Source: Verrucomicrobiales bacterium
GTDB lineage: Bacteria; Verrucomicrobiota; Verrucomicrobiia; Limisphaerales; Palsa-1400
DNA length: 13,734 bases
Direction: 5' to 3'
Assembly: GCA_028293405.1 (NCBI GenBank)
Contig: JAQGOW010000143.1
Span: 1 to 13,734 of the forward strand
A model generated the notes under the pieces. The model made no database searches and was not told the DNA's origin. It saw nothing but the letters and a program-made list of their open reading frames with translations. The position numbers were made by a program, and so were the translations under genes. The first letter of the stretch is position 1. Every line of letters starts with the position of its first letter. Shown here one piece after another: positions 6,008-13,606 of this stretch.

Positions 6008-6918
6008 TGGTTGTCCATGGGAGGCATCACGTCGGCTTTCGGCGTGACCTTTTTAATATTGGGTTTGACGTTCGCATTCGCGCGGCGGAGCGTCCAATCG
6101 AATCCGCCCATCAGAACCTTTTGGAACACTTCATTCGTCCAAACATCTTCGCGATGGCCCATATTTGTATAGAACACGCGGCCTTTGCCATACATGTGCG
6201 CCCATGTTGAAGGATAGTTCGGGCGTTCGTAAATTTTGCCGTGCATCTTCGATGTGTCTTGCACCAGCAACACGTGCATGTTTGGCGCGAAATCTTTTAG
6301 CGAATACCATTCTTCCACAGGGGCAAAATCAGCCGGAAAATCGCTCAAACCTGGAAACTTCTTGTCCACGCAAATCAAATGACCTGGTTGTTGCTGGCCA
6401 TGTTTGATGAACTCCGCGCCAATCATTTTGATGTAAGGATCGGCGTTGTCGCCGTCGTCCTTATAACGCGCCGGGCTGTGCTTGTCGTTACCGGGCGAGT
6501 GGAACGTGTCCGTCGCGCTATGAACTCCGACGAAGCCTTTGCCGCCCTTGATTGCGTCGAGGAACATCGCCTTCGCTTCTTTGCTCATCGCCGGGTTGCC
6601 ATCGGTCCCGACCGTCGTCAAGTCGCCGGTGGTGTAGAACATGAAGCAATCGAATTTCTTCAAATTCTCGGGCGTGAACATCGTGCCGTCTTTGGTGAAC
6701 GTGAACTCGATGTTGTGCTTCTCCCCGAGTTCCTTGAGCACTTTTTCCGACGCGGCCAGTTCGCCCGGAGCATGTTTGATCGCGGAATGTTCGAAGCCGG
6801 ATGATTTGTTAAAAAACAAAACGTGTTTTGTAGATTTGTCCGCAGCGAAAATCGTGGAAGTGGCCAAGACAGCCGCAGCGACGAACGCTAGAGCGCGGAA
6901 AACCGAGCGTGTTTTCAT
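6004..6918 (-). CDS. Secreted ThuA-like domain protein
   Basis: A 304-residue protein with a ThuA-like domain (trehalose-utilisation family, a class I glutamine-amidotransferase-like fold). It is common in Planctomycetes and Verrucomicrobia and linked to sugar metabolism, usually without a proven reaction. I chose ATG 6916-6918 because it begins a good signal peptide (MKTRSVFRALAFVAAAVLAT, cleavage near IFA/AD at about 25); an in-frame ATG 33 bases upstream would bury it. Visible family features are HVLFFNKSSGFEHSAI near the mature N-terminus, FDCFMFYTTGDL, GGKGFVGVHSATDTF (about 126-139), EFIKHG and WAHMYGKGRVFYTNMGHRED (239-258). The tail is short, Lys/Pro-rich and ends at the overlap with purU. 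The gene lies 50 bases after the permease gene. Export to the periplasm is likely. The metabolic substrate cannot be read from the sequence. Confidence 0.88.
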   Translation of the reverse strand: MKTRSVFRALAFVAAAVLATSTIFAADKSTKHVLFFNKSSGFEHSAIKHAPGELAASEKVLKELGEKHNIEFTFTKDGTMFTPENLKKFDCFMFYTTGDLTTVGTDGNPAMSKEAKAMFLDAIKGGKGFVGVHSATDTFHSPGNDKHSPARYKDDGDNADPYIKMIGAEFIKHGQQQPGHLICVDKKFPGLSDFPADFAPVEEWYSLKDFAPNMHVLLVQDTSKMHGKIYERPNYPSTWAHMYGKGRVFYTNMGHREDVWTNEVFQKVLMGGFDWTLRRANANVKPNIKKVTPKADVMPPMDNQ

Positions 6919-6968
6919 AGGTTCAACAAAGATACCGACAGCGCCAATCAATCCAAGTAAAACGTGCG

Positions 6969-8345
6969 TTACTCGTAGCGTAGCGCCTGGATGGGATCGA
7001 GCTTCGCGGCTTTGAATGCGGGAATCAGACCTGCCAACACGCCAACGCCTGCGCTGAAGGAAAACGCGAGCATCAGCGAAGACACCGTGATTACCGGCGT
7101 GTTTTCAGCGGCTGAGATAACACCGAGCACTCCTACAAGGCCCATTGAGGCCACCAGTCCGGCCGCGCCACCGATGATCGCGATGACCACGCTCTCAACG
7201 AGGATTTGAATGAAGATGTCCGAGTAAGTAGCGCCGATCGCTTTGCGAATACCAATCTCGCGGATGCGCTCGGTGATGCTCGCCAGCATGATGTTCATGA
7301 TGCCGATACCGCCAACGAGCAAGCTGATGATCGAAATAATTCCACCGCTCAAACGCGCGTTGCGAATGGCGCTGTTGATGCGGTCCGCCCAGTCTTCTTG
7401 CGTTTGCACGGCAAAATCTTCGATGCCATGGTGCGTTAGCATGAGAACGTTTCGAAGCTGCCGAATCGTCGGATCGAGATTGTTCACATCGCGAACTTTG
7501 ACCGAAAGGCTCGATAGCCGCGGATCGGGGATATTATTGCTGCCCGCCGCCGAACGAAACTTCAGCCACATCGTGTTTAGCGGAATATAGATGGTCGAAT
7601 TCTTCCACGTGAAGATATAGCTCGTGCTGTTGCCGCCCTTGCGTCCGAACATGCTTTTCTGTCGAGTGGGAGCATTGGTGTTGCCGGTGACCGGTTGCAG
7701 TTTGGCCAACTCACGTTTTTTCGCGTCCTGTTCGCTTTCGTAATGTTCGAACATCCCGATGATCGTGAAAACTTCGCCTTTAATATTCACCTTCTCGCCG
7801 ATCGGAATGATTTCTTTGCCCGTTTCGTCAGGGCTTCCAAACAGAGCGTCGCGTGCGGCAGTGCCGATGACGCAAACGTTTCTGGCATTCTCATCATCGA
7901 CTTCGTTAAACATGCGTCCGTATTGGACGACGTGTTGGTTCATATCCAGCGCGCTGGGCCATGTGCCGGCAAAATACCACGAATTATAAGTCTTGGAGCC
8001 GTGCGTCATCAGCGCGTCGCGCATGCGCATTTCCGGAGTGACGGAGCGAATGAGGTCCGCATTGCGCTGAATCGCGTAAACGTCCGCCATGGTCACGCCC
8101 ACTGCCTGGTCGGCAAGATGTTGCTGGCTTGCGGGCAAATCATTTTCTTCGATTCGGACTTTTTCCAAACCACCCACGGCGACCAACGCTTCACGCATGC
8201 CGTTCTCCATTCCTTTGACTAACGCCGACATGCCGACGAGGCTCGCCACGCCGAGAATGATGCCGAGCATCGTCAGCAACGAACGAAACTTGTGCGCCCA
8301 AATTTCCTTAAACCCGATAAAAAATGCATTAAGGATGTGGTTCAC
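6969..8345 (-). CDS. MacB/FtsX-family ABC transporter permease
   Basis: A 458-residue permease of the MacB/LolCE type. It has one membrane helix near the N-terminus (about 22-44, SLLTMLGIILGVASLVGMSALV), a large periplasmic domain (about 45-330), then three C-terminal helices (about 334-356, 381-410 and 422-443). The conserved cytoplasmic segment TERIREIGIRKAIGA (358-372), which couples to the ATPase, is present, and the protein ends AAKLDPIQALRYE as is typical. In this family the transporter drives periplasmic substrate movement mechanically, without passing it through the membrane. The start is GTG 8343-8345, 3 bases after the ATPase stop, so the two are co-translated. It is a stand-alone permease, not fused to the ATPase as in E. 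coli MacB. The substrate is unknown: a peptide, lipid, antibiotic or lipoprotein are all possible. Confidence 0.92.
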   Translation of the reverse strand: MNHILNAFFIGFKEIWAHKFRSLLTMLGIILGVASLVGMSALVKGMENGMREALVAVGGLEKVRIEENDLPASQQHLADQAVGVTMADVYAIQRNADLIRSVTPEMRMRDALMTHGSKTYNSWYFAGTWPSALDMNQHVVQYGRMFNEVDDENARNVCVIGTAARDALFGSPDETGKEIIPIGEKVNIKGEVFTIIGMFEHYESEQDAKKRELAKLQPVTGNTNAPTRQKSMFGRKGGNSTSYIFTWKNSTIYIPLNTMWLKFRSAAGSNNIPDPRLSSLSVKVRDVNNLDPTIRQLRNVLMLTHHGIEDFAVQTQEDWADRINSAIRNARLSGGIISIISLLVGGIGIMNIMLASITERIREIGIRKAIGATYSDIFIQILVESVVIAIIGGAAGLVASMGLVGVLGVISAAENTPVITVSSLMLAFSFSAGVGVLAGLIPAFKAAKLDPIQALRYE

Positions 8346-8348
8346 GTT

Positions 8349-9041
8349 TTAAGCCTGACCAACAGGGTTTTGGAAATTGGCGATTTTGCCGTCACGAATT
8401 TCGATTCGACGCGGCGTGCGCGCGGCGATTGCATCGTCATGCGTGACGAGCGCGATGGTGCGACCTTCCTCGCTGAGTTGTTTGAACAATGCGAGAATTG
8501 TCTCGCCTGTTTTCGAATCAAGATTGCCCGTCGGTTCATCGGCGAAAACAATTTTTGGATTGTTCACCAACGCTCGCGCGATTGCGACGCGTTGCTGCTG
8601 ACCGCCAGAGAGCTGCATTGGCCGATGTTTCATCCGGTTCTCCAGCCCGACCATTTTCAAAGCCTCCACCGCATGGTCACGCCGTTCCGTGGCATTCTTG
8701 CCGCTATAGACCATCGGCAACTCGACGTTTTGCAAAACGTTCAACTTCGGCAGGAGGTTAAAAAACTGGAACACGAAACCAATCTTCTGGTTCCGTACGT
8801 GGGCGAGCTGTGCCGACGAAGCTTTTTCAATGGCAATGCCATCGAGCTTCATCGTGCCGCGACTCGGTTTGTCGAGGCAGCCGAGAATATGCATCAAGGT
8901 TGATTTGCCGCTGCCCGAGGGGCCGATGATCGAAATAAATTCTCCAGCTCCAATGTCGAGCGACACATCATCCAACGCGCGAATTTCTTCGCCGCCGAGA
9001 TGATAAATCTTGCTGACGTTGCGGAGCTCGACGAGGGCCAT
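8349..9041 (-). CDS. MacB/LolD-type ABC transporter ATP-binding protein
   Basis: A 230-residue ATPase subunit with all catalytic elements: Walker A GPSGSGKST (40-48), Q-loop Gln92 in FVFQFFNLLP, ABC signature LSGGQQQRVAIARA (144-157), Walker B IVFADEP with Glu169, D-loop GNLDS and switch His201. The FQFFNLLPKL.VLQNVELP stretch is characteristic of the MacB/LolD subfamily. It pairs with the permease gene 3 bases downstream and the membrane fusion protein gene 3 bases upstream (start ATG 9039-9041), giving a complete inner-membrane and periplasmic MacAB-like exporter. LolD is possible by sequence, but a neighbouring membrane fusion protein favours the MacAB type. Confidence 0.94.
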   Translation of the reverse strand: MALVELRNVSKIYHLGGEEIRALDDVSLDIGAGEFISIIGPSGSGKSTLMHILGCLDKPSRGTMKLDGIAIEKASSAQLAHVRNQKIGFVFQFFNLLPKLNVLQNVELPMVYSGKNATERRDHAVEALKMVGLENRMKHRPMQLSGGQQQRVAIARALVNNPKIVFADEPTGNLDSKTGETILALFKQLSEEGRTIALVTHDDAIAARTPRRIEIRDGKIANFQNPVGQA

Positions 9042-9044
9042 ACG

Positions 9045-10265
9045 CTATTTCGGAACCAGAGCCGCTGCACTGATGCGATTGGTGCTGCTACCGCCGCCGC
9101 CACCACCTACGACACGACCGCCTTTGCCGCCGCGTTTCTTCTTCAACGGTTTGCCAGTGGCGCTCTTGATTTCCGCGCCATCCGGCGGTTCTTCCAGCGA
9201 CACGACTTCGTTCGTCGCGACCCCATCGACGATTTCAGCGTAATCATTGTCGCTGACACCCAGTGACACTGGGCGTCGCTCATACACTTCCTGGTCCTTC
9301 TTCACGTAAACGAAGCGGTCAACTTCCTTCGTGTCATTATTCGGCTCAGAGAAAACGGCATTGATCGGCACCGCCACGGTGTCTTTGGTCGACACGACCG
9401 GAATCGAAAGGTTCGCCGTCATGCCGGGGCGAACGCGTTGGTCGATGTTGCGAATGGAAATGCGAACGTCAAAACCCTTGAGGTTATTTCGAATGGTCGC
9501 TTGTGGAGCGATACGGTCGATCTTTCCTTTCATCTTAATATCCGCCACCGCCTCGACGCGCACATCCACTGGCTGGCCGATTTTTAAATGCGCGACATCG
9601 GCCTGATTGACGTGCGCGAGAATAATCATATCGGTAAGGTTCGCGATCGTCATCACTTCCGTGCCGCTGTTGAAACCACCGGAGCCCGAGACCGCTTGGC
9701 CAGTCGACACCGGGCGCGTCAGCACGGTGCAATCGAACGGCGCCAAAATACGCGTCTTGGAAATATGATCGTCCACTAAGTTCAAGTCTTGCTCGAGGCG
9801 TTGCAGCGTGTTTTTAGCCACGTCGAATTCCGTTTTAACGTCATCGTAGGCTTCGCGAGAAATCAACTTATCGTCGAACAACTTTTGCGAGCGCCCGTAA
9901 TTGCGTTCAGCTTTTTGCAATTGAAGCTTCGCGGATGCGATGTCCGAGAGCTTCGATTTGCGTTCGATCTGGAGATCGGAATCGTCGAGCGTGAACAGCA
10001 TGTCGCCTTTTTTGACCTGATCACCGATGTCGACCGGCAACTGCGCAATTCGACCATTGACCTCGGGCCGAACCGAAACCTGATCAGCAGGACTGATGTC
10101 ACCAGCGGCATCGAGCACCAGATGAATATCGCGGAGCATCACCTGTGCGGTGGTCGCGCGGACGTTCGTGCGTGTCGGCGTTTGCGTTTTAAGCTTTTTC
10201 CAGCCGAAAAATCCACCAGCGCCCAAGGCCGCCACAACAATCAAAAATATGAATACCTTCTTCAT
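9045..10265 (-). CDS. Membrane fusion protein, MacA/HlyD type (efflux periplasmic adaptor)
   Basis: A 406-residue adaptor linking the ABC transporter to an outer-membrane channel. I chose ATG 10263-10265 because it starts a membrane anchor (MKKVFIFLIVVAALGAGGFFG). The frame runs 129 bases further upstream, but that part is basic, non-conserved and overlaps thpR. In order: anchor (1-21), first half of the biotinyl-lipoyl-like domain (SVRPEVNGRIAQLPVDIGDQVKKGDMLFTLDDSDL, 64-98), a helical hairpin (about 99-168), second lipoyl half (RILAPFDCTVLTRPVSTGQAV, 172-192), a beta-barrel (about 205-295, ending RPGMTANLSIPV) and a membrane-proximal domain. An unusual C-terminal tail (about 374-406) is basic and then glycine-rich. 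It lies 106 bases downstream of thpR and 3 bases before the ATPase. No outer-membrane channel gene is present here. Confidence 0.92.
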   Translation of the reverse strand: MKKVFIFLIVVAALGAGGFFGWKKLKTQTPTRTNVRATTAQVMLRDIHLVLDAAGDISPADQVSVRPEVNGRIAQLPVDIGDQVKKGDMLFTLDDSDLQIERKSKLSDIASAKLQLQKAERNYGRSQKLFDDKLISREAYDDVKTEFDVAKNTLQRLEQDLNLVDDHISKTRILAPFDCTVLTRPVSTGQAVSGSGGFNSGTEVMTIANLTDMIILAHVNQADVAHLKIGQPVDVRVEAVADIKMKGKIDRIAPQATIRNNLKGFDVRISIRNIDQRVRPGMTANLSIPVVSTKDTVAVPINAVFSEPNNDTKEVDRFVYVKKDQEVYERRPVSLGVSDNDYAEIVDGVATNEVVSLEEPPDGAEIKSATGKPLKKKRGGKGGRVVGGGGGGSSTNRISAAALVPK

Positions 10266-10371
10266 CGAAAACGAAAATGTTAACTGAACCGTCCAGCAAT
10301 TGAAACTGAATCTGGAGCAATACGCTACCCTGCCATTGCGCCGAACTGGCTCTTTCCTGCGTTGGACGCGT

Positions 10372-10932
10372 CTAGAGCTGCACGAATTCGACAAGTTTAT
10401 ATTGGGCGCCTTTGGGTGAGAGAACGCTTTGCATCAGTTCGACGCGGTTCACGCGCCATTCGCCAAACTTGGTTTCTTGAAATTGTTCCACCAATTTCGG
10501 CATGCGCTGGCGTTGTCTCGTGTTGAGTTCTCGAACGCGGGCAATCGTCAGATGTGGTTTAAAAGCGCGCTTTTCCGCCACATAGCCAAAGCCGGCAAGC
10601 GCATTGTCTAAAGCGGTTTTCAGCGTGGCCAAAGCTTCCATTTCCCCGCTCAACCCGGCCCAGATGACGCGCGGTTGACGCGCCGTCGGAAAACAACCCA
10701 TGCCCGCGCAACACAGCGTAAACGGTTTCGTGCCGGCGCACGCCTTGCGAATGGCGGCTGCATATTCGCCGACGCGAGCGTCATCAATCGTGTCGAGAAA
10801 TTGGGTCGTGAGATGCAGTTGCTTGCTCCAGCGCACGGCTGGATCCGGCAGTTCATCGCGCAGCTTGTCGCGCAAATCTTCCAGACTCTCCACGACCTCA
10901 GCGCTCGGATGAATAGCAATGAAAGCACGCAC
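10372..10932 (-). CDS. thpR: RNA 2',3'-cyclic phosphodiesterase (LigT/2'-5' RNA ligase family)
   Basis: A 186-residue member of the 2H phosphoesterase superfamily. ThpR opens 2',3'-cyclic phosphates on RNA, and some members ligate tRNA halves through 2'-5' bonds in vitro. Both catalytic HxT motifs are present and well spaced: His40-Leu-Thr42 (KQLHLTTQFL) and His127-Leu-Thr129 (KPHLTIARV). The N-terminus MRAFIAIHPS and the tail VELMQSVLSPKGAQYKLVEF are typical, and the length is normal for bacterial ThpR. The start is GTG 10930-10932 with no Shine-Dalgarno sequence. It lies upstream of the exporter genes on the same strand and diverges from the propeller gene across a 112-base gap. Co-transcription with the exporter is possible but functionally unexplained. 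Confidence 0.93.
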   Translation of the reverse strand: MRAFIAIHPSAEVVESLEDLRDKLRDELPDPAVRWSKQLHLTTQFLDTIDDARVGEYAAAIRKACAGTKPFTLCCAGMGCFPTARQPRVIWAGLSGEMEALATLKTALDNALAGFGYVAEKRAFKPHLTIARVRELNTRQRQRMPKLVEQFQETKFGEWRVNRVELMQSVLSPKGAQYKLVEFVQL

Positions 10933-11012
10933 CTTTGGAATCTACCGCTTCGTGTGAAATCCGAAAGCCTGCGGACCGCGAGGTTGACGTTCGGCTTGTA
11001 TCTCCGAGGCGT

Positions 11013-11021
11013 TGGTAGAAT
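11013..11021 (+). promoter_or_regulatory. Candidate extended -10 promoter of the propeller gene
   Basis: TGG followed directly by TAGAAT (hexamer 11016-11021) fits an extended -10 element. A TTG-containing -35 at sensible spacing is lacking (TTGACG at 10984-10989 is 26 bases away). Transcription would start at about 11028, just before the ribosome binding site. Confidence 0.3.
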
Positions 11022-11030
11022 GATGAGCCC

Positions 11031-11036
11031 AAGGAG
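11031..11036 (+). promoter_or_regulatory. Shine-Dalgarno site deciding the TTG start at 11045
   Basis: AAGGAG ends 8 bases before TTG 11045-11047. This is ideal spacing and supports the rare TTG as the real start rather than the first in-frame ATG (codon 33). It is the only strong Shine-Dalgarno sequence among the genes of this window. Confidence 0.75.
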
Positions 11037-11044
11037 TTCGGGTA

Positions 11045-12562
11045 TTGAAAAGATTCCAGTCACTCAAAGCCATTCGCATCGCGACATTGCTGTTTCCGCC
11101 ACTCGCGTTGGTGTTGCTCTGGCGCAGCAGTGAAGTGACGATGCGCCGCAAAATTGTCGGCACGTTTTACATCCCGATTTTTGCGATCCTCTACGTCGCG
11201 ACAATTCTTTTCTTCCTCTACTTCGAACTCGGCATCGACTTCCTTGAATGGCGCGGCGGTTACATCCCGGCGATAACGTTTTCAAAAACCGTCCCCGACT
11301 ACGCTCGCCTTGAACGCAGTCGCGCGGAGCAGCCGAAATCGCCTTCAACAACAAACACCAACACATCTGCGAAACCGTATTGGACAGGTTTTCGCGGGCC
11401 GAACTGTGATGGTGTTTACGCGCAAGCACCGATCGCCACCAACTGGCCGAAAGAAGGGTTGCCGAAAATTTGGCGTCAACCAATCGGCGGTGGTTACTCG
11501 TCGTTTTCCATAGCCGAAAATCGCGTCTACACCATCGAACAACGGCGCGATGATGAAGTGGTCACCGCCTACGATGTTCCAACCGGACGTGAAGTGTGGG
11601 CGCATAAGTGGCAGGCGAAGTTCGGAGAAAGTATCGGCGGCGAAGGCCCGCGCGCCACGCCGACTTACTCCGATGGCAAAATCTACGCGCTCGGGGGTCG
11701 TGGTGAATTCCGCTGTCTTGAATCCGCGACGGGCAAACTGGTTTGGAAACACGACATCATCATCGAAAACGCCGGAGAAGTTTTGACCTACGGCATCGCG
11801 GCATCGCCGTTGGTCGTTGATGACAAAGTCATCGTCACAACCGGCGGCGCGAAGGAACGCTCCGTCATCGCTTACAACAAAAACACCGGCGCAGTCATCT
11901 GGCATTCGCAGAGCGGCACAGAATCCTATACCTCGCCCACGCTCGTAACGCTCGCCGGTCATACGCAGATTCTCAACGTGAGCTACAGCAAAGTCATGGG
12001 GCTCGCGACGAATGACGGAAAGCTGTTGTGGGAATACCCGTGGCGAGTGCTCAGCGAACAAACGCCCATTGCACAACCGATTTTGTGCGGCACGAATCGC
12101 ATCGTGATGTCGGGTGGTTACGGCACCGGTTGTATGGCGCTGGAAATCGGTTCGACTGGCGACGCGTTGAGTCCTCGAATGTTGTGGAAAAACAAAAATC
12201 TCAAAAACAAATTCACCAGCTCGGTTTTTTGGAGCGGCTTCATCTACGGACTTGATGAAGATATTTTGGTCTGCCTCGACGCGAACACCGGCGAACGCAA
12301 ATGGAAGGACGGTCGCTACGGTTACGGACAGGTGTTACTCGCCGTAAATCCGCAGACCCACGACGCGCATCTCATCGTGCTGACCGGTTCCGGCGAGTTG
12401 ACTTTGGTCAAAGCCGATCCCGAAAAGTTCCACGAGTTGGCAAAGTTTCAGGCAATTGAGGGCAAGACGTGGAATTACCCGGCGATTGCCGATGGGAAGA
12501 TCTTCGTGCGCAACGCGGCGGAAATGGCTTGTTACGATATTGCCCCACACGACGCAAAATAG
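11045..12562 (+). CDS. Membrane-anchored PQQ-like beta-propeller repeat protein
   Basis: A 505-residue protein starting at TTG, supported by an AAGGAG site 8 bases upstream. The N-terminus has two predicted membrane helices (about 7-26 and 38-61), then a Ser/Thr/Asn-rich linker (about 93-112). From about 113 to the end is a PQQ-like propeller. It opens with YWTGFRGPNCDGVYAQAP and carries repeated W-type blades such as VVTAYDVPTGREVWAHKW, CLESATGKLVWKHD, VIAYNKNTGAVIWHS and CLDANTGERKWKDG. Such proteins are abundant in Planctomycetes and Verrucomicrobia and related in fold to BamB and to quinoprotein dehydrogenases. I see no clear evidence that this one binds PQQ or is an enzyme. The propeller is probably periplasmic. 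It is followed after 63 bases by gdhA without a visible terminator, so the two may be co-transcribed. Confidence 0.87.
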   Translation: MKRFQSLKAIRIATLLFPPLALVLLWRSSEVTMRRKIVGTFYIPIFAILYVATILFFLYFELGIDFLEWRGGYIPAITFSKTVPDYARLERSRAEQPKSPSTTNTNTSAKPYWTGFRGPNCDGVYAQAPIATNWPKEGLPKIWRQPIGGGYSSFSIAENRVYTIEQRRDDEVVTAYDVPTGREVWAHKWQAKFGESIGGEGPRATPTYSDGKIYALGGRGEFRCLESATGKLVWKHDIIIENAGEVLTYGIAASPLVVDDKVIVTTGGAKERSVIAYNKNTGAVIWHSQSGTESYTSPTLVTLAGHTQILNVSYSKVMGLATNDGKLLWEYPWRVLSEQTPIAQPILCGTNRIVMSGGYGTGCMALEIGSTGDALSPRMLWKNKNLKNKFTSSVFWSGFIYGLDEDILVCLDANTGERKWKDGRYGYGQVLLAVNPQTHDAHLIVLTGSGELTLVKADPEKFHELAKFQAIEGKTWNYPAIADGKIFVRNAAEMACYDIAPHDAK

Positions 12563-12625
12563 AGCCGGAAATTCGCACGACACGCGCTCGACTTCCACGC
12601 ACCTCGCCCTTAAAATTTAACCGCC

Positions 12626-13606
12626 ATGGAAATTTACGATCATCCGACGTTCCGGATGGCTTGTGAACAGTTCGACCTCGTTGCCGATCATCTGCAAATC
12701 AACGACAACGATCGCGCTCGTCTAAAATATCCCAAACGCTCGATGACCGTCGCGCTTCCGATTCATTGCGACGACGGCAGCACGCGCATGTTCACGGGCT
12801 ATCGCGTGCAACATCACCTCACGCTCGGCCCGACCAAAGGCGGCTTGCGTTATCATCCTGATGTCACGCTCGGTGAAGTCGCCGCGCTCGCGATGTGGAT
12901 GAGTTGGAAATGCGCGCTCACCGGTTTGCCTTACGGCGGTGCAAAGGGCGGGGTGACCTGCGATCCGCGAAAACTTTCCATAACCGAACTCGAACGGATC
13001 ACGCGCCGTTACACCCAGGAAATGATCCCGTTCATCGGCGAGAAGGTCGATGTCATGGCACCCGACATGGGCACGAACGAACAAGTCATGGCGTGGATCA
13101 TGGACACTTATTCCGTCCACACCGGCTACACTGTTCCGGGGATCGTAACGGGTAAGCCAGTGAGCATCGGCGGTTCACTCGGCCGACGCGAAGCGACGGG
13201 TCGCGGTGTTGGATATTTAATCAACCGTGCGCTGGACGTTACCGGACTCGCGCCGAGCCAATGCCGCGCCGTGGTGCAAGGTTTTGGAAACGTCGGTTCC
13301 GTGACCGCGTTTTCATTGGCCAAATTCGGTGTCAAAGTGATTGCGGTGAGCGACGCTTTCGGCGGGCTTTACAACGAGCAAGGCATCGATTTGTGGAAGC
13401 TCGAAGAGCACGTCGCCAAGACGTCCAGCGTTGTCGGTTTCAGCGAAGCGCAACCAATCACGAATCAGGACTTGCTGGAACTACCCTGCGAAATTCTCGT
13501 GCCCGCCGCGCTCGAACGTCAGATCACCCACGACAACGCCGCCAAAATTAATTGCCGCATTTTGGCCGAAGCCGCCAACGGCCCGACCACTCCGGCCGCC
13601 GATTAA
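12626..13606 (+). CDS. gdhA: Glutamate dehydrogenase, interrupted by an in-frame TAA (3' part continues beyond)
   Basis: A Glu/Leu/Phe/Val dehydrogenase family protein; glutamate dehydrogenase interconverts glutamate with 2-oxoglutarate and ammonia. The start ATG 12626 gives the usual N-terminus; no Shine-Dalgarno sequence is seen. Substrate-binding and catalytic residues are in place: Lys71 (GPTKGGLRYHP), Lys95 (MSWKCALTGL), catalytic Lys107 (PYGGAKGGV) and Asp147 (VMAPDMGTNE). The Rossmann domain follows with QGFGNVGS (218-225). The frame stops at TAA 13604-13606 after AEAANGPTTPAAD, about 326 residues into a protein normally of about 410-450. The same frame then encodes the expected continuation (next entry), so this is not a natural C-terminus. 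If translated as read, the product lacks the end of the nucleotide-binding domain and the C-terminal helices, and would probably be inactive. Confidence 0.93.
   Translation: MEIYDHPTFRMACEQFDLVADHLQINDNDRARLKYPKRSMTVALPIHCDDGSTRMFTGYRVQHHLTLGPTKGGLRYHPDVTLGEVAALAMWMSWKCALTGLPYGGAKGGVTCDPRKLSITELERITRRYTQEMIPFIGEKVDVMAPDMGTNEQVMAWIMDTYSVHTGYTVPGIVTGKPVSIGGSLGRREATGRGVGYLINRALDVTGLAPSQCRAVVQGFGNVGSVTAFSLAKFGVKVIAVSDAFGGLYNEQGIDLWKLEEHVAKTSSVVGFSEAQPITNQDLLELPCEILVPAALERQITHDNAAKINCRILAEAANGPTTPAAD

Noticed and set aside
5252..6172. Plus-strand open frame of about 306 codons opposite purU
   Set aside because: It lies antisense to a well-supported purU and the start of the ThuA-like frame, its translation shows no family motif, and it is rich in His/Arg/Cys as expected of a shadow frame.
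10266..10394. N-terminal extension of the membrane fusion protein
   Set aside because: Basic, low-conservation residues before a clear membrane anchor, and it overlaps the thpR 3' end.
11345..12076. Minus-strand open frame of 243 codons opposite the propeller gene
   Set aside because: Antisense to a PQQ-like repeat protein with a good ribosome site; no recognisable motif.
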